Below, one piece after another: positions 1 to 8,804 of a DNA stretch of 64,000 nt (positions are counted from its first letter, which is position 1; each line of letters opens with the position of its first letter). A model generated the notes under the pieces. That model saw only the letters and a program-made list of their open reading frames with translations, did not search any database and was not told the origin of the DNA. The position numbers were made by a program, and so were the translations under genes. Origin of the DNA: Kitasatospora sp. NBC_00240 (lineage in GTDB: Bacteria; Actinomycetota; Actinomycetes; Streptomycetales; Streptomycetaceae); the NCBI RefSeq assembly GCF_026342405.1, contig NZ_JAPEMU010000001.1, positions 1,302,001 through 1,366,000 on the forward strand, written 5' to 3'.

Positions 1-1
1 G

Positions 2-91
2 GGCATCAGCGCCGAGGTCGACCTGCACGGCTCGAACGAGGAGGGCCGCGCGGTGCTGCGCGTCACCGCCGTCGACCGGATGGGCGGCTGA
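2..91 (+). CDS. C-terminal end of an unidentified CDS (cut by window edge)
   Basis: A frame open from the left edge reads 29 residues and stops with TGA at 89-91; its last residues are VTAVDRMGG. Codon use is typical of the neighbourhood (G or C in nearly every third position), so this is probably the true end of a gene that starts outside the window. The fragment is too short to assign a family. Confidence 0.5.
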   Translation, partial: GISAEVDLHGSNEEGRAVLRVTAVDRMGG

Positions 92-592
92 CCCCGAGCG
101 GGCCGCGCCGGGAGCCCTACGGGGCTGCCGGCGCGACGGCGGGCCGCCGGACGGCTCGGCGCGCTCACTGCCGGGCCCGGCCGACCCGGCCTGCGGGGCC
201 GGCCCGTCAGCCCCGCAGGTAGGACAAATCCTTTTCGCCGAGCACGAGTTCGTCCACCGCGAGGTTCTCCGCCCGGTGGTCGGGCGAACCGGGGCCCGGG
301 ATCGCCGGGACCGGCGGTGCGGCCGCCCGCAGCGAGGCGCTCACGACTGCGCAGGGGTGGCCCCGGACCGGCCGCCACCGCGCCGCTCGCTCGCGCGCCC
401 CGAACGAACCGCCGCCCCCGCCGAGCTGGACGTACGGCAGCTACCCGACCGAGCTCGGAGCCGGCTCCCGCTTCCCGGCCGGGCCGCGGTCGGGCGAGCT
501 CGGGCCGGCGCGCGGCCGCCGAGCACGAACAGGGCCGGGCCGGACCGCCCGTCGAGCGGCGGGCCTGGTGGAGATGCAGCGGCCCGGGACGG
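92..592. other. About 500 bases without an intact gene; short minus-strand gene remnant
   Basis: No intact gene is visible here. On the minus strand a coding-like tail ends at 207-209 (TGA) and reads upstream through about 30 residues ending DELVLGEKDLSYLRG, with a local drop in GC around 220-240. It has no start and loses coding character beyond about 300, so it looks like the 3' remnant of a lost gene. The rest is G/C-rich sequence in which I see no other structure. Confidence 0.35.
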
Positions 593-1183
593 TCAGGGCG
601 ACCGTCGCAGCCCCGCGACGAGGAGCGCGACCAGGCGGCGCGCGTCGTAGCGGGGGTCGCTCTCGGCGCCGATGCAGAGGTTTCCGATGCCGCGCATGAG
701 GTGGTACGCGGTGATGTCCGAGCGGATCTCACCGGATGCCGCGGCTTCGTCGAGGAGCTGGGAGCAGACCGGCAGCAGGCGGTCGAGGAAGTAGGCGTGC
801 AGCGTCTCGAAGCCGGCGTTGTCGGCCTGCATCGCGGCGGCCAGGCCGTGCTTGGTGACCAGGAAGTCCACGAAGAGGTCGACCCACCGCCCGAACGCCG
901 CGCCGGGCGTGGGGCTGCTCGCCAGCAGGGCCGGGCCGGCGTCGGCGCAGGCGTCGACCTGGTGGCGGTAGACGGCGACGACGAGGTCGGCCCGGGTGGG
1001 GAAGTGACGGTAGACCGTGCCCGTCCCGACGCCGGCTCTGGCCGCGATGTCGCGCACCGGCGCCTCCACTCCGGCGGCGACGAAGACCTCGGCGGCCGCG
1101 TCCAGCAGGGCCTGCTGGTTACGGCGGACGTCCTTGCGCCTGGCCCCGGCCGCGCCCTCCGCGCCCTGGCTGCTGTCGCTCAC
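593..1183 (-). CDS. TetR family transcriptional repressor
   Basis: 196-residue protein with an N-terminal TetR helix-turn-helix (about residues 18-65: QALLDAAAEVF ... AGVGTGTVYRHFPTRADLV) and an all-helical ligand-binding C-terminal part with the usual family length. The GTG at 1181-1183 was chosen because GGAGGAG lies about 8 bases upstream; the next GTG upstream overlaps that ribosome site. It is divergent from the hydrolase gene at 1397, and two perfect 5-3-5 palindromes lie between them, so the inferred role is repression of itself and that hydrolase in response to an unknown small ligand. The family call is strong; ligand and targets are inferred from arrangement only. Confidence 0.85.
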   Translation of the reverse strand: MSDSSQGAEGAAGARRKDVRRNQQALLDAAAEVFVAAGVEAPVRDIAARAGVGTGTVYRHFPTRADLVVAVYRHQVDACADAGPALLASSPTPGAAFGRWVDLFVDFLVTKHGLAAAMQADNAGFETLHAYFLDRLLPVCSQLLDEAAASGEIRSDITAYHLMRGIGNLCIGAESDPRYDARRLVALLVAGLRRSP

Positions 1184-1217
1184 GTCCGACACTCCTCCCC
1201 TTGCGGGTTTACAAACC

Positions 1218-1254
1218 GGAACAAGGTTCCATATCGTTGGCGGAACGAGGTTCC
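1218..1254. promoter_or_regulatory. Twin TetR-type operators
   Basis: Two perfect inverted repeats, GGAACAAGGTTCC (1218-1230) and GGAACGAGGTTCC (1242-1254), are centred 24 bases apart. They share the half-site GGAAC/GTTCC and lie immediately upstream of the TetR gene and about 140 bases upstream of the hydrolase gene. Their position and symmetry fit binding sites of the adjacent TetR protein. Not experimentally shown. Confidence 0.7.
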
Positions 1255-1396
1255 GTTTTGGCCATGATGCCAGAACGGGGACGACGCGACCAAGCCGCGC
1301 GCCGTCGCCTCCCCATGCCCCCACGCGCCCCGGCAGGCGGTTCCGCCCGAACCGCCGGGCCCGGCGCGTGGCGCGGACCGAACGGAAAGCCCTGCC

Positions 1397-2341
1397 ATGC
1401 CTGACTTGAACACCACCGACACGCACCAGCCCGCGGACGCGCCCCGCACGGTGATCTCCGCGAAGCCCGTCGTCCTGCCCGCCCCGGCCGACCGCGCTGC
1501 GGACCTCCAGGTCCGGGTGTCCGCCCCCGCGAGGGGCACCGGCCTGCCCGTCGTCGTCTTCTCCCACGGCTTCGGTTGGTCGATGAACGGCTACGCCCCG
1601 CTGGCGGACCACTGGGCCGCCCACGGTTTCGTGGTCGTGCAGCCCACCCACCTCGACTCCCGCACCCTCGCCGTCCCGGCCGAGGACCCCCGCACGCCGC
1701 GGATCTGGCGCCACCGGATCGAGGACCTCACGCTCGTCCTTGACAGCCTCGACGTCCTGGCGCAGGCCGTGCCGGGCCTCGCCGGACGCGTCGACCGCGA
1801 CCGCGTCGCGGTGGCCGGCCACTCCTGGGGCGCCCAGAGCGCGAGCGTGCTGCTGGGCGCGCGCGTCCTGGACGCCGACGGAGGTCCCGGCGAGGACATG
1901 TCCGACCCGCGCGTCAAGGCCGGCGTACTGCTCGCCCTGACCGGCCTGGGCGACGACCTGACCCCGTTCGCCGCCGAGCACCTGCCCTTCCTGAGGCCCT
2001 CCTTCGGCGCCATGACCACCCCGGCACTGATCGTCGCCGGCGACGACGACCGCTCCCACCTGTCGACCCGCGGCCCGGACTGGTTCACCGACCCCTACAC
2101 CCACAGCCCGGGACCCAAGAGCCTGCTCACCCTGTTCGGCGCACAGCACTCACTCGGCGGCATCCCCGGGTACGAGGTCGCCGAGACCACCGACGAGAGC
2201 CCCGCGCGCGTCGCCCTGATCCAGCGGCTCAGCACCGCCTTCCTGCACAGCGCCCTCCGCCCCGATGACACCGGCTGGCCGGCGGCGGTCGCCGCCCTGG
2301 AGGGCGACCCCGACCCGCTCGGGAAGCTGCGGAGCAAGTAG
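1397..2341 (+). CDS. Alpha/beta hydrolase (dienelactone hydrolase/chlorophyllase-like)
   Basis: 314 residues. The alpha/beta-hydrolase landmarks are in order: an oxyanion-type FSHGFG segment (about residues 55-60), a nucleophile elbow GHSWG (about residues 147-151, Ser nucleophile), an acid in the IVAGDDD region, and a late His in the FGAQHSLGG segment. No signal peptide is visible, so it is probably cytosolic. The fold resembles carboxylesterase/chlorophyllase-type enzymes acting on hydrophobic esters; the substrate is unknown. The ATG at 1397 is used; only a weak purine stretch (GGAAAG) precedes it. The divergent TetR gene and twin operators indicate ligand-induced expression. Confidence 0.8.
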   Translation: MPDLNTTDTHQPADAPRTVISAKPVVLPAPADRAADLQVRVSAPARGTGLPVVVFSHGFGWSMNGYAPLADHWAAHGFVVVQPTHLDSRTLAVPAEDPRTPRIWRHRIEDLTLVLDSLDVLAQAVPGLAGRVDRDRVAVAGHSWGAQSASVLLGARVLDADGGPGEDMSDPRVKAGVLLALTGLGDDLTPFAAEHLPFLRPSFGAMTTPALIVAGDDDRSHLSTRGPDWFTDPYTHSPGPKSLLTLFGAQHSLGGIPGYEVAETTDESPARVALIQRLSTAFLHSALRPDDTGWPAAVAALEGDPDPLGKLRSK

Positions 2342-2442
2342 GCGGGACTCCGCTGCCGGCCGGGAGCGGGCATGGACGGGCCGCTCACCGTGTGCCGCCC
2401 GGGCTCTCCCCCCGACGCGGCGTCAGGTCGGCACGGCCCGGC

Positions 2443-3339
2443 TCAGGTCCAGATGAACTGCGCGCCGGCCGCGTAGGAGACCGCCCGGGTCGCCGCGTCC
2501 AGCAGCTGCGCCTGGCTCGGCCCGGCCGGGGTGGTCGGGGCGGTGGGCGGCGTGGCACTCACCGAGGCGGCGGCGGACGGCGTCTCCGGCGTGGGGGCGG
2601 TGCCGGTCGCCGTGGGGCTCGACGAGGCGGCCCGGGGCTCCGTGAACCGCGAGACGGTGACGGTCAGGAAGTGGCCGACGGCCTCCACCCGGCCGGGGTC
2701 GGCGGGCTTCGCGGGATCGGCGGGCTTGCCCCCGGCCGTGAGCGGCGCGGCCGCCGCGGAGGCGTCCGGCAGGATGAAGACCAGCGTCTCGGCCGGCCCG
2801 TGCCCGGACCGCAGGGCCTGTGCGGCCTTCGCCGCGGAGGCGTCGTCGGGGAAGCGCAGCACCGTCACGCTGCTCAGCAGGGCGGGCTGGTCGACGGCGC
2901 TGAAGCTGACGGTCACATAGCCCTGGCAGCCGCTGCCCTGCAGCAGGTCCGGCTCGCGGGTCTGCAGGGTCTCGGCGCAGTCCTGGCCCTGCCGGGCGCC
3001 GTTGCGCCGGCCCTTGTAGACGCCCATCTCGACGGCGCGCTGGGCGGGGAAGTACCGGTCCGCGGTGAGGCCTTCAGGGTCCGTGCCGCTCGGCGGCAGC
3101 GGGTTGCCGACCACCGGCGGGGTCTTCGCGGCGTCCGCGCTGGACGGGCCGAGCCCGGGTATCCAGTCCCCCGGGTGCGGCCGGCTGACTATCCATCCGC
3201 CACTCGCGACCACCGCGACGACGACGCACCACCCCAGCGCCCTGGCCGGGAGGCCGCGGGTCGCGTGGCGCGCCCGCGCGGCGCGCCCTTCAGGTGTCCG
3301 GTCTGCCGGTTGCGGGTCGCGTTGCCCCTGCGTGGTCAT
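2443..3339 (-). CDS. Hypothetical single-pass membrane protein
   Basis: 298 residues. A basic, disordered N-terminus (about 35 residues rich in Arg and Ala) is followed by one hydrophobic segment (about residues 35-52, LGWCVVVAVVASGGWIV) and an extracytoplasmic domain with three cysteines and a Ser/Thr/Pro-rich stretch near the C-terminus. This fits an anchored, outward-facing protein found in many streptomycetes; I do not recognise the family. The ATG at 3337-3339 is preferred over an upstream in-frame ATG because a TAGAAT box lies exactly 7 bases upstream, as in leaderless transcripts. It is divergent from bioB, with no sign of a shared function. Confidence 0.65.
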   Translation of the reverse strand: MTTQGQRDPQPADRTPEGRAARARHATRGLPARALGWCVVVAVVASGGWIVSRPHPGDWIPGLGPSSADAAKTPPVVGNPLPPSGTDPEGLTADRYFPAQRAVEMGVYKGRRNGARQGQDCAETLQTREPDLLQGSGCQGYVTVSFSAVDQPALLSSVTVLRFPDDASAAKAAQALRSGHGPAETLVFILPDASAAAAPLTAGGKPADPAKPADPGRVEAVGHFLTVTVSRFTEPRAASSSPTATGTAPTPETPSAAASVSATPPTAPTTPAGPSQAQLLDAATRAVSYAAGAQFIWT

Positions 3340-3346
3340 GGCGCAG

Positions 3347-3352
3347 ATTCTA
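3347..3352 (-). promoter_or_regulatory. -10 box for a leaderless start
   Basis: TAGAAT on the minus strand lies 7 bases upstream of the ATG at 3339, with no ribosome-binding purine tract between them. This is the classic spacing of leaderless actinobacterial genes. Confidence 0.5.
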
Positions 3353-3547
3353 GGTGGTGGGTCCGCGCCGCTGATCAAGGGGTGGGCCCCCGGGGCCGGG
3401 CGCGACCCCGACCCGTCGTCCGAGGGGTGGCCGGCGGAGCACGGGTGACCTGCGCCACTACTGTGAGCGGCGACACTGTGACAACTCGCACATCCGCCGG
3501 GGGATCTTCTGGCGGGTTCCCTCTGGCGCGGGCGCCCGGCGAGCGGG

Positions 3548-3553
3548 CAGGAT
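3548..3553 (+). promoter_or_regulatory. Possible -10 box of bioB (leaderless start)
   Basis: CAGGAT lies 7 bases upstream of the bioB ATG with no clear Shine-Dalgarno. It resembles the TANNNT -10 element (first base C instead of T) and suggests transcription starting at or next to the ATG. Confidence 0.35.
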
Positions 3554-3560
3554 CAGGCGC

Positions 3561-4799
3561 ATGGATCTGCTCGACACCCTCACCGCCAAGGGCCTGCGCC
3601 GGGAAATTCCCACCCGCGAGGAAGCCCTTGCCGTCCTCGCCACCACCGACGACGAACTCCTCGACGTGGTCGCGGCCGCCGGACGGGTGCGCCGGCAGTG
3701 GTTCGGCCGCCGGGTCAAGCTCAACTATCTGGTGAACCTCAAGAGCGGGCTCTGCCCTGAGGACTGCTCGTACTGTTCGCAGCGGCTCGGCTCCAAGGCG
3801 GAGATCCTCAAGTACACCTGGCTGAAGCCGGAGCAGGCCGCCGAGGCGGCCGCCGCGGGCCTCGCCGGCGGTGCGAAGCGCGTCTGCCTGGTCGCCAGCG
3901 GGCGCGGTCCGACGGACCGTGACATCGACCGGGTCGCGGACACCATCGCCGCGATCAAGGACGCCAACGAGGCCGTCGAGGTGTGCGCCTGCCTCGGCCT
4001 GCTCTCCGACAACCAGGCCGAGCGGCTGAAGGCGGCCGGCGCCGACGCCTACAACCACAACCTGAACACCTCCGAGGGCACCTACGGGGACATCACCACC
4101 ACCCACACGTACGCGGACCGGGTGGACACCGTGAACAAGGCGCACGGCGCGGGCCTGTCCGCCTGCTCCGGCCTGATCGCGGGCATGGGCGAGAGCGACG
4201 AGGACCTGGTCGACGTGGTCTTCGCGCTGCGCGAGCTGGACTCGGACTCGGTGCCGGTCAACTTCCTGATCCCGTTCGAGGGCACCCCGCTCGCCAAGGA
4301 GTGGAACCTCACCCCGCAGCGCTGCCTGCGGATCCTGGCGATGGTCCGGTTCGTCTGCCCGGACGTCGAGGTACGGATCGCCGGCGGCCGCGAGGTGCAC
4401 CTGCGCTCGATGCAGCCGCTGGGCCTGCACATCGCCAACTCGATCTTCCTCGGCGACTACCTGACCAGCGAGGGCCAGGCCGGCCAGACCGACCTGGACA
4501 TGATCGCGGACGCCGGCTTCGAGGTCGAGGGCGCCGGCCAGGTGACCCTCCCGCGCCACCGCGTGGACGCCGCCGAGGCGGCCGGGCACGCCTGCGCCCC
4601 GGCCGGCGGCGCGTGCGGTTCGGGCGGTGGCTGCGGCCCCTGCGGCGGCCACGGCGAGGCGGCCCCGGCCGGCGAGCCGGCCATCGTCGCGGCGGCCGGC
4701 CAGGACGCCGCCGCGGGCTCCGCCGACGACGAGGTGCGCAGCGACCTGGTCCGGGTGCGCCGGCGCGGCGCCGGGACCGAGCTGGCCCCGAACGCCTGA
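3561..4799 (+). CDS. bioB: Biotin synthase
   Basis: 412-residue radical-SAM enzyme that inserts sulfur into dethiobiotin, the last step of biotin synthesis. The cluster motif CPEDCSYC (about residues 68-75, CxxxCxxC) binds the [4Fe-4S] cluster and SAM. The NHNLNTSEG segment and the C-terminal [13 protein letters not shown] segment (Arg ligand of the [2Fe-2S] cluster) are present. Residues about 340-412 form an extra tail with a Gly/Cys-rich run (six Cys within about 20 residues) followed by an Ala/acidic segment, making it 60-80 residues longer than the usual enzyme. It heads a bioB-bioA-bioD run; no bioF is near. The start lacks a clear ribosome site and may be leaderless. Confidence 0.97.
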   Translation: MDLLDTLTAKGLRREIPTREEALAVLATTDDELLDVVAAAGRVRRQWFGRRVKLNYLVNLKSGLCPEDCSYCSQRLGSKAEILKYTWLKPEQAAEAAAAGLAGGAKRVCLVASGRGPTDRDIDRVADTIAAIKDANEAVEVCACLGLLSDNQAERLKAAGADAYNHNLNTSEGTYGDITTTHTYADRVDTVNKAHGAGLSACSGLIAGMGESDEDLVDVVFALRELDSDSVPVNFLIPFEGTPLAKEWNLTPQRCLRILAMVRFVCPDVEVRIAGGREVHLRSMQPLGLHIANSIFLGDYLTSEGQAGQTDLDMIADAGFEVEGAGQVTLPRHRVDAAEAAGHACAPAGGACGSGGGCGPCGGHGEAAPAGEPAIVAAAGQDAAAGSADDEVRSDLVRVRRRGAGTELAPNA

Positions 4800-4893
4800 C
4801 CCGGCCCCACCGCACGACCCGGACCGAACCGGCGCCGGCCGCCCCACAAGGGCCCGGCGCCGGAACACCGTGACGACCGAGGAACTCACCACC

Positions 4894-6195
4894 GTGGCAC
4901 AGCTGTCCCCGCAGTCCCTGCTGGCGCTCGACCGGGCGCACGTCTGGCACCCGTACGGGCCGATGCCCGGCACCGCGACCCCGTACGTGGTGGAGTCCGC
5001 GTCCGGGGTCCGGCTCCGGCTGGCCGAGCCGGTCGCCGGGCACCGGGAACTGGTCGACGGGATGTCGTCCTGGTGGGCCGCGATCCACGGCTACCGCCAC
5101 CCGGTGCTGGACGAGGCGGTGCGCGACCAGCTCGGGCGGATGAGCCATGTGATGTTCGGCGGGCTCACCCACGAGCCCGCCGTCCGGCTGGCGGCCACGC
5201 TGGTGGAGATCACGCCGGAGCCGCTGCGGCACGTCTTCCTGGCCGACTCCGGCTCGGTGGCCGTCGAGGTCGCGATGAAGATGTGCCTGCAGTACTGGCA
5301 GTCGGTGGGGCGCCCGGCCAAGCAGCGCCTGCTGACCTGGCGCGGCGGCTACCACGGTGACACCTTCCACCCGATGTCGGTCTGCGACCCCGAGGGCGGG
5401 ATGCACCAGCTCTGGGGCGGCGTGCTGCCGCGCCAGCTGTTCGCGGGCGAGCCTCCGGCCGGCTTCGACGCGCCGGTGGACGAGGCGTACGCGGCCGAGC
5501 TGGCCGGCCTGATCGAGCGGCACGCCGACGAGCTGGCGGCGGTCGTCGTCGAGCCGGTCGTCCAGGGCGCGGGCGGGATGCGCTTCCACTCCCCCGACTA
5601 CCTGCGGCTGCTGCACCAACTCTGCGACGAGCACGGCGTCCTGCTGGTCTTCGACGAGATCGCCACCGGCTTCGGCCGGACCGGCGAACTGTTCGCCGCC
5701 GACCACGCCGGCGTCTCGCCGGACGTGATGTGCCTGGGCAAGGCGCTGACCGGCGGCTACCTGACGATGGCCGCCACGCTCTGCACGAGCGAGATCGCGG
5801 ACGGGATCAGCAAGGGCGAGGTGCCGGTGCTGGCGCACGGCCCGACCTTCATGGGCAACCCGCTCGCGGCCGCGGTCGCCAACGCCTCGATCGGGCTGCT
5901 GCTCGACCAGGACTGGCAGGTCGGGGTGAAGCGGGTGGAGGCCGCCCTGACCGCGGGCCTGGCGGCCGCCGCCGAGGTGCCGGGCGTCGCGGACGTCCGG
6001 GTGCTCGGCGGGATCGGCGTCGTCCAGCTCGACCACCCGGTGGACATGGCCGCCGCCACCGACGCGGCCGCCCGCGAGGGCGTCTGGCTCCGGCCGTTCC
6101 GGGACCTGATCTACACCATGCCGCCGTACGTCACCGACGACGAGGACCTGGCCCGGATCGCCGCGGCGGTCACGGCGGCGGCGGTGGCCGGATGA
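4894..6195 (+). CDS. bioA: Adenosylmethionine-8-amino-7-oxononanoate aminotransferase
   Basis: 433 residues. PLP-dependent enzyme converting KAPA to DAPA with SAM as amino donor. Family landmarks: HVWHPYG near the N-terminus, [11 protein letters not shown], the [12 protein letters not shown] segment (Asp contacts the PLP ring), and [10 protein letters not shown] containing the Schiff-base lysine. The GTG at 4894 was chosen because GAGGAA sits 9 bases upstream; an in-frame GTG at 4870 without a ribosome site would add 8 residues. It lies 94 bases after bioB and overlaps bioD by an ATGA junction, so bioA and bioD are translationally coupled. Confidence 0.95.
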   Translation: MAQLSPQSLLALDRAHVWHPYGPMPGTATPYVVESASGVRLRLAEPVAGHRELVDGMSSWWAAIHGYRHPVLDEAVRDQLGRMSHVMFGGLTHEPAVRLAATLVEITPEPLRHVFLADSGSVAVEVAMKMCLQYWQSVGRPAKQRLLTWRGGYHGDTFHPMSVCDPEGGMHQLWGGVLPRQLFAGEPPAGFDAPVDEAYAAELAGLIERHADELAAVVVEPVVQGAGGMRFHSPDYLRLLHQLCDEHGVLLVFDEIATGFGRTGELFAADHAGVSPDVMCLGKALTGGYLTMAATLCTSEIADGISKGEVPVLAHGPTFMGNPLAAAVANASIGLLLDQDWQVGVKRVEAALTAGLAAAAEVPGVADVRVLGGIGVVQLDHPVDMAAATDAAAREGVWLRPFRDLIYTMPPYVTDDEDLARIAAAVTAAAVAG

Positions 6196-6950
6196 CCGCC
6201 GAGGTCCTCTTCGTCACCGGCACCAACACGGACGTCGGCAAGACCGTGGCGACGGCGGCGATCGCCGCGGCCGCGCTGACCGCCGGACGCCGGGTGGCCG
6301 TGCTCAAGCCGGGGCAGACCGGCGTCGCGCCGGGCGAGCCCGGGGACGCCGCCGAGGTGGTCCGCCTCGCCGGGCCGCTGACCACCCGTGAACTCGCGCG
6401 CTACCCGGAGCCGTTGGCCCCCGACACGGCCGCCCGGCGGTGCGGGCTGCCGACCATCGGTCCGGAGCAGGTGGCCGAGGCGGTGGCCGAACTCGCCGAC
6501 GGGCACGACCTGGTCCTGGTCGAGGGCGCCGGCGGGCTGCTGGTGCGCTACGACGAACAGGGCCGCACCCTGGCCGACATGGCCCGGGCGAGCGCCGATC
6601 TCGGGCTGGCCCCCGAGGTGCTGGTGGTCGCGGCGGCGGCCCTCGGCACGCTCAACATCACCACGCTGACGGCCGAGGCGCTGGACGCCCGGGGCCTGGC
6701 ACCGCTGGGTGTGCTGGTCGGTGCCTGGCCGCGGCAGGCCGGTCTGGCCGAGCGCTGCAACCTGGCCGATCTGCCCGTCGCGGCCGGGGCCCCGCTGCTC
6801 GGTGTCCTGCCCGAGGGCGCGGGGCGGGAGCCCGACGGCTTCGCCGGGCTGGCGCTGGCGGCGCTGGCCCCCCGACTGGGCGGGCACTGGGACGCGGCCG
6901 CGTTCACGGCCGCGCACCAGGTGCCGCCGCTCCCGCTGCCGCTTCCCTGA
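6192..6950 (+). CDS. bioD: Dethiobiotin synthetase
   Basis: 252 residues. ATP-dependent ring closure of DAPA with CO2 to dethiobiotin. The N-terminal P-loop variant GTNTDVGKT (about residues 9-17), the KPGQTG segment and the VEGAGGLL motif are diagnostic. The ATG overlaps the bioA stop (ATGA). It ends the biotin run; a tandem repeat and a perfect 13-bp hairpin follow, where transcription probably ends. Confidence 0.95.
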   Translation: MTAEVLFVTGTNTDVGKTVATAAIAAAALTAGRRVAVLKPGQTGVAPGEPGDAAEVVRLAGPLTTRELARYPEPLAPDTAARRCGLPTIGPEQVAEAVAELADGHDLVLVEGAGGLLVRYDEQGRTLADMARASADLGLAPEVLVVAAAALGTLNITTLTAEALDARGLAPLGVLVGAWPRQAGLAERCNLADLPVAAGAPLLGVLPEGAGREPDGFAGLALAALAPRLGGHWDAAAFTAAHQVPPLPLPLP

Positions 6951-6977
6951 CGGCCTGACGGTCCGATGACGTGCCTC

Positions 6978-7040
6978 ACCTGCTGACCTGCGTGACCTGC
7001 GTGACTTACGTGACCTGCGTGACCTGCTGACCTGCTGACG
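6978..7040. repeat. Degenerate 9-bp tandem repeat after bioD
   Basis: Roughly six imperfect copies of TGACCTGCG (some shortened to TGACCTGC or changed to TGACTTACG) run directly after bioD. No coding frame explains them. Confidence 0.6.
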
Positions 7041-7065
7041 CGACGGACCCACCTCGGCCTCACCG

Positions 7066-7100
7066 GCTCGGCGGCCCGCCCCGTGGTCGGGCCGCCGAGC
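7066..7100. terminator. Hairpin terminator after bioD
   Basis: GCTCGGCGGCCCG (7066-7078) pairs perfectly with CGGGCCGCCGAGC (7088-7100) across a 9-base loop. There is no T-run, as is usual in these genomes. It sits between the convergent bioD and SnoaL-like genes and could serve both. Confidence 0.65.
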
Positions 7101-7117
7101 GGTGGTCGGGTGCAGCG

Positions 7118-7150
7118 GTGGGTCAACCGTGGGTCAGCCGTGGGTCAGCC
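7118..7150. repeat. Three 11-bp direct repeats
   Basis: GTGGGTCAACC, GTGGGTCAGCC and GTGGGTCAGCC follow each other without spacing just downstream (on the minus strand) of the SnoaL-like gene. They are non-coding and of unknown role. Confidence 0.6.
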
Positions 7151-7167
7151 GTGCCCGGCGGGCGTGC

Positions 7168-7593
7168 TCAGGCGGAGCGGCCGCGCAGTCCCGCGGTGTC
7201 GAAGACCACGGTGGACTCCACCACCAGGCCGTCCACCAGCCGCATCCGGTCGGCCCCCTCCCAGGCGGCGGCGGTGCCGTCGACCGTGGCGGTGGCCCGC
7301 CAGCCGATGAAGGCGACGTCCTCGTTGAGGGCATGGGCGAGCACGGCCAGCCGCAGGTCCGGGAACCGCTGCAGGGTGCCGGCCACCTGGGCCGTCCACC
7401 GGTCCAGGCCGACGATCGGCTCGGGGCGCCCCGGCCAGTGCAGCACGATCTCCGGGTGGCTCAGGGTGCCGAGGCGGGCCGGGTCGGGCGCTGCCCAGAA
7501 GGCGGCCCACCGGTCGGCGAAGTCGCCCGCGTGGTGGGCCCGGTGCGGGGTGTCCTGGGTGTCCGGCCGGGTGCCGGGTCGGGTGTCCGTCAT
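7168..7593 (-). CDS. SnoaL-like/NTF2-fold protein
   Basis: 141 residues, the size of a single NTF2-like domain. The pattern FADRWAAFWAAPDPARLGTL, then HWPGRPEPIVGLDRW, then RATATVDGTAAAWEGADRMRLVDG, matches the cone-shaped NTF2 fold used by polyketide-cyclase-like, isomerase-like and ligand-binding proteins. No catalytic residue can be assigned safely. The ATG at 7591-7593 has AGAGGA 6 bases upstream and is preferred over an ATG 13 codons earlier. It is divergent from the TetR gene at 7709, with two ACGTAC-type operators between them, so it is probably the regulated partner. Confidence 0.75.
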   Translation of the reverse strand: MTDTRPGTRPDTQDTPHRAHHAGDFADRWAAFWAAPDPARLGTLSHPEIVLHWPGRPEPIVGLDRWTAQVAGTLQRFPDLRLAVLAHALNEDVAFIGWRATATVDGTAAAWEGADRMRLVDGLVVESTVVFDTAGLRGRSA

Positions 7594-7636
7594 GAGCTGT
7601 CCTCTCCCCAAGGGAAGCCAGGTGCCTGCCAATGTT

Positions 7637-7688
7637 ACGTACCGACAGTACGTACTTGCGGTATGGAACTTACGTACCGTTAGTATGT
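7637..7688. promoter_or_regulatory. Twin operators of the TetR gene at 7709
   Basis: ACGTAC-CGACA-GTACGT (7637-7653) and ACGTAC-CGTTA-GTATGT (7672-7688, one mismatch) are two 6-5-6 inverted repeats centred 35 bases apart in the divergent promoter region. The surrounding sequence is locally A/T-richer. They fit autoregulatory binding sites for the adjacent repressor. Confidence 0.7.
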
Positions 7689-7708
7689 GATGTCAAGAGG
7701 AGGCAGTC

Positions 7709-8311
7709 ATGGCCAGAAGGACCCAGGCGGACCGCTCGGAGAGCACCACCGGTGAGATCGTGGACGCCGCGATCACGCTCTTCGGCCGGGACGGCTACCC
7801 GGCCGTGTCGATCGACGGGATCGCCCGGGCGGCCGGCGTCACCAAGGGCGCCGTCTACCACCACTTCGACGGCAAGACCGCCCTCCTGCGCGCCGCCTTC
7901 CTGGACCAGGAGCAGCGCCGGGCCCGGCTGCTCGGCGAGGCCGCGGCCGGCTCGCCGGACGCGCTGGCCGCGGTGAGGGCCGGGTGCGCGGCCTTCCTGC
8001 GCAGCTGCCTGGACCCGGCGGTCCGGCGGATCCTGCTGCTGGACGGGCCGGCCGTGCTCGGCTGGGAGGCGGTGCGGGCGATCGAGGCGGAGCACAGCGT
8101 CGCCCTGCTGCGCCGAGGCCTCGGGGCGGCCGTCGCCGAGGGACGGCTGCGCCCGGGCGATCTCGACATCCGCACCCATCTGCTGCTGGGCGCCCTCTGC
8201 GAGGCGGGCATGCTGCTCGCCCGGGCCGCCGACCCCTCGGCCGCGCTGGCCGGCGTGACCCGCGAGGTCGACGCGCTGCTCGACGCCTTCGCGACCCCGG
8301 CGGGGGCGTGA
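7709..8311 (+). CDS. TetR family transcriptional repressor
   Basis: 200 residues with a textbook N-terminal TetR domain (about residues 14-60: EIVDAAITLFGRDGY ... GVTKGAVYHHFDGKTALL) and a helical C-terminal domain rich in Ala and Leu. GAGGAGG 6 bases before the ATG gives a strong ribosome site. Divergent from the SnoaL-like gene with two palindromic sites between; both genes are probably repressed until a ligand binds. Confidence 0.88.
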   Translation: MARRTQADRSESTTGEIVDAAITLFGRDGYPAVSIDGIARAAGVTKGAVYHHFDGKTALLRAAFLDQEQRRARLLGEAAAGSPDALAAVRAGCAAFLRSCLDPAVRRILLLDGPAVLGWEAVRAIEAEHSVALLRRGLGAAVAEGRLRPGDLDIRTHLLLGALCEAGMLLARAADPSAALAGVTREVDALLDAFATPAGA

Positions 8312-8369
8312 CCGCCGGCGGGCACCCGACACCCCCAGGGGCCGGGCCGCCGGGCCGGCGGTGGAACGT

Positions 8370-8795
8370 TCAGCCGCCGAGCGGCTTGACCCAACGGGTC
8401 CACTGCGGCTGGGGGCCGTAGCCGGCGCGCTCCCAGGTGCGCTGCCCCAGCTCGTTGTGGTTGAGCACCATGGCGTCCGCCCGGCGACCGCCGAGCGCCT
8501 CGAAGCGCTGCTCGGCGGCGGCGAGCAGGGCCGCGCCGATCCCCCGCCGGCGGCGCTCCGGGTCGACCGCGAGCCGGTAGAGGTGGCAGCGCCAGCCGTC
8601 CCAGCCCGCGATCACCGTGCCCGCCACCGTGCCGTCGAGTTCGGCGACGATCAGGGCCTCCGGGTCCCTCGCGATCAACCGGGCCAGGCCGTCGGCGTCG
8701 TCGGTGATGCTGGTGCCCTCGGCCGCCCGGGTCCAGAACTCCAGCAGGTCCGGCACCTCGTGGACACCGGCGGTACGAATGATCAGATCGGTCAT
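8370..8795 (-). CDS. GNAT family N-acetyltransferase
   Basis: 141 residues, one GNAT domain. Motif A is clear: LAVDPERRRRGIGAALL (about residues 77-93), the acetyl-CoA pyrophosphate loop. A late NHNELGQRTWERAGYGPQ segment matches motif B. Substrate unknown. It is convergent with the TetR gene and ends 58 bases from it. Confidence 0.85.
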   Translation of the reverse strand: MTDLIIRTAGVHEVPDLLEFWTRAAEGTSITDDADGLARLIARDPEALIVAELDGTVAGTVIAGWDGWRCHLYRLAVDPERRRRGIGAALLAAAEQRFEALGGRRADAMVLNHNELGQRTWERAGYGPQPQWTRWVKPLGG

Positions 8796-8804
8796 GCCGA
8801 CTGT

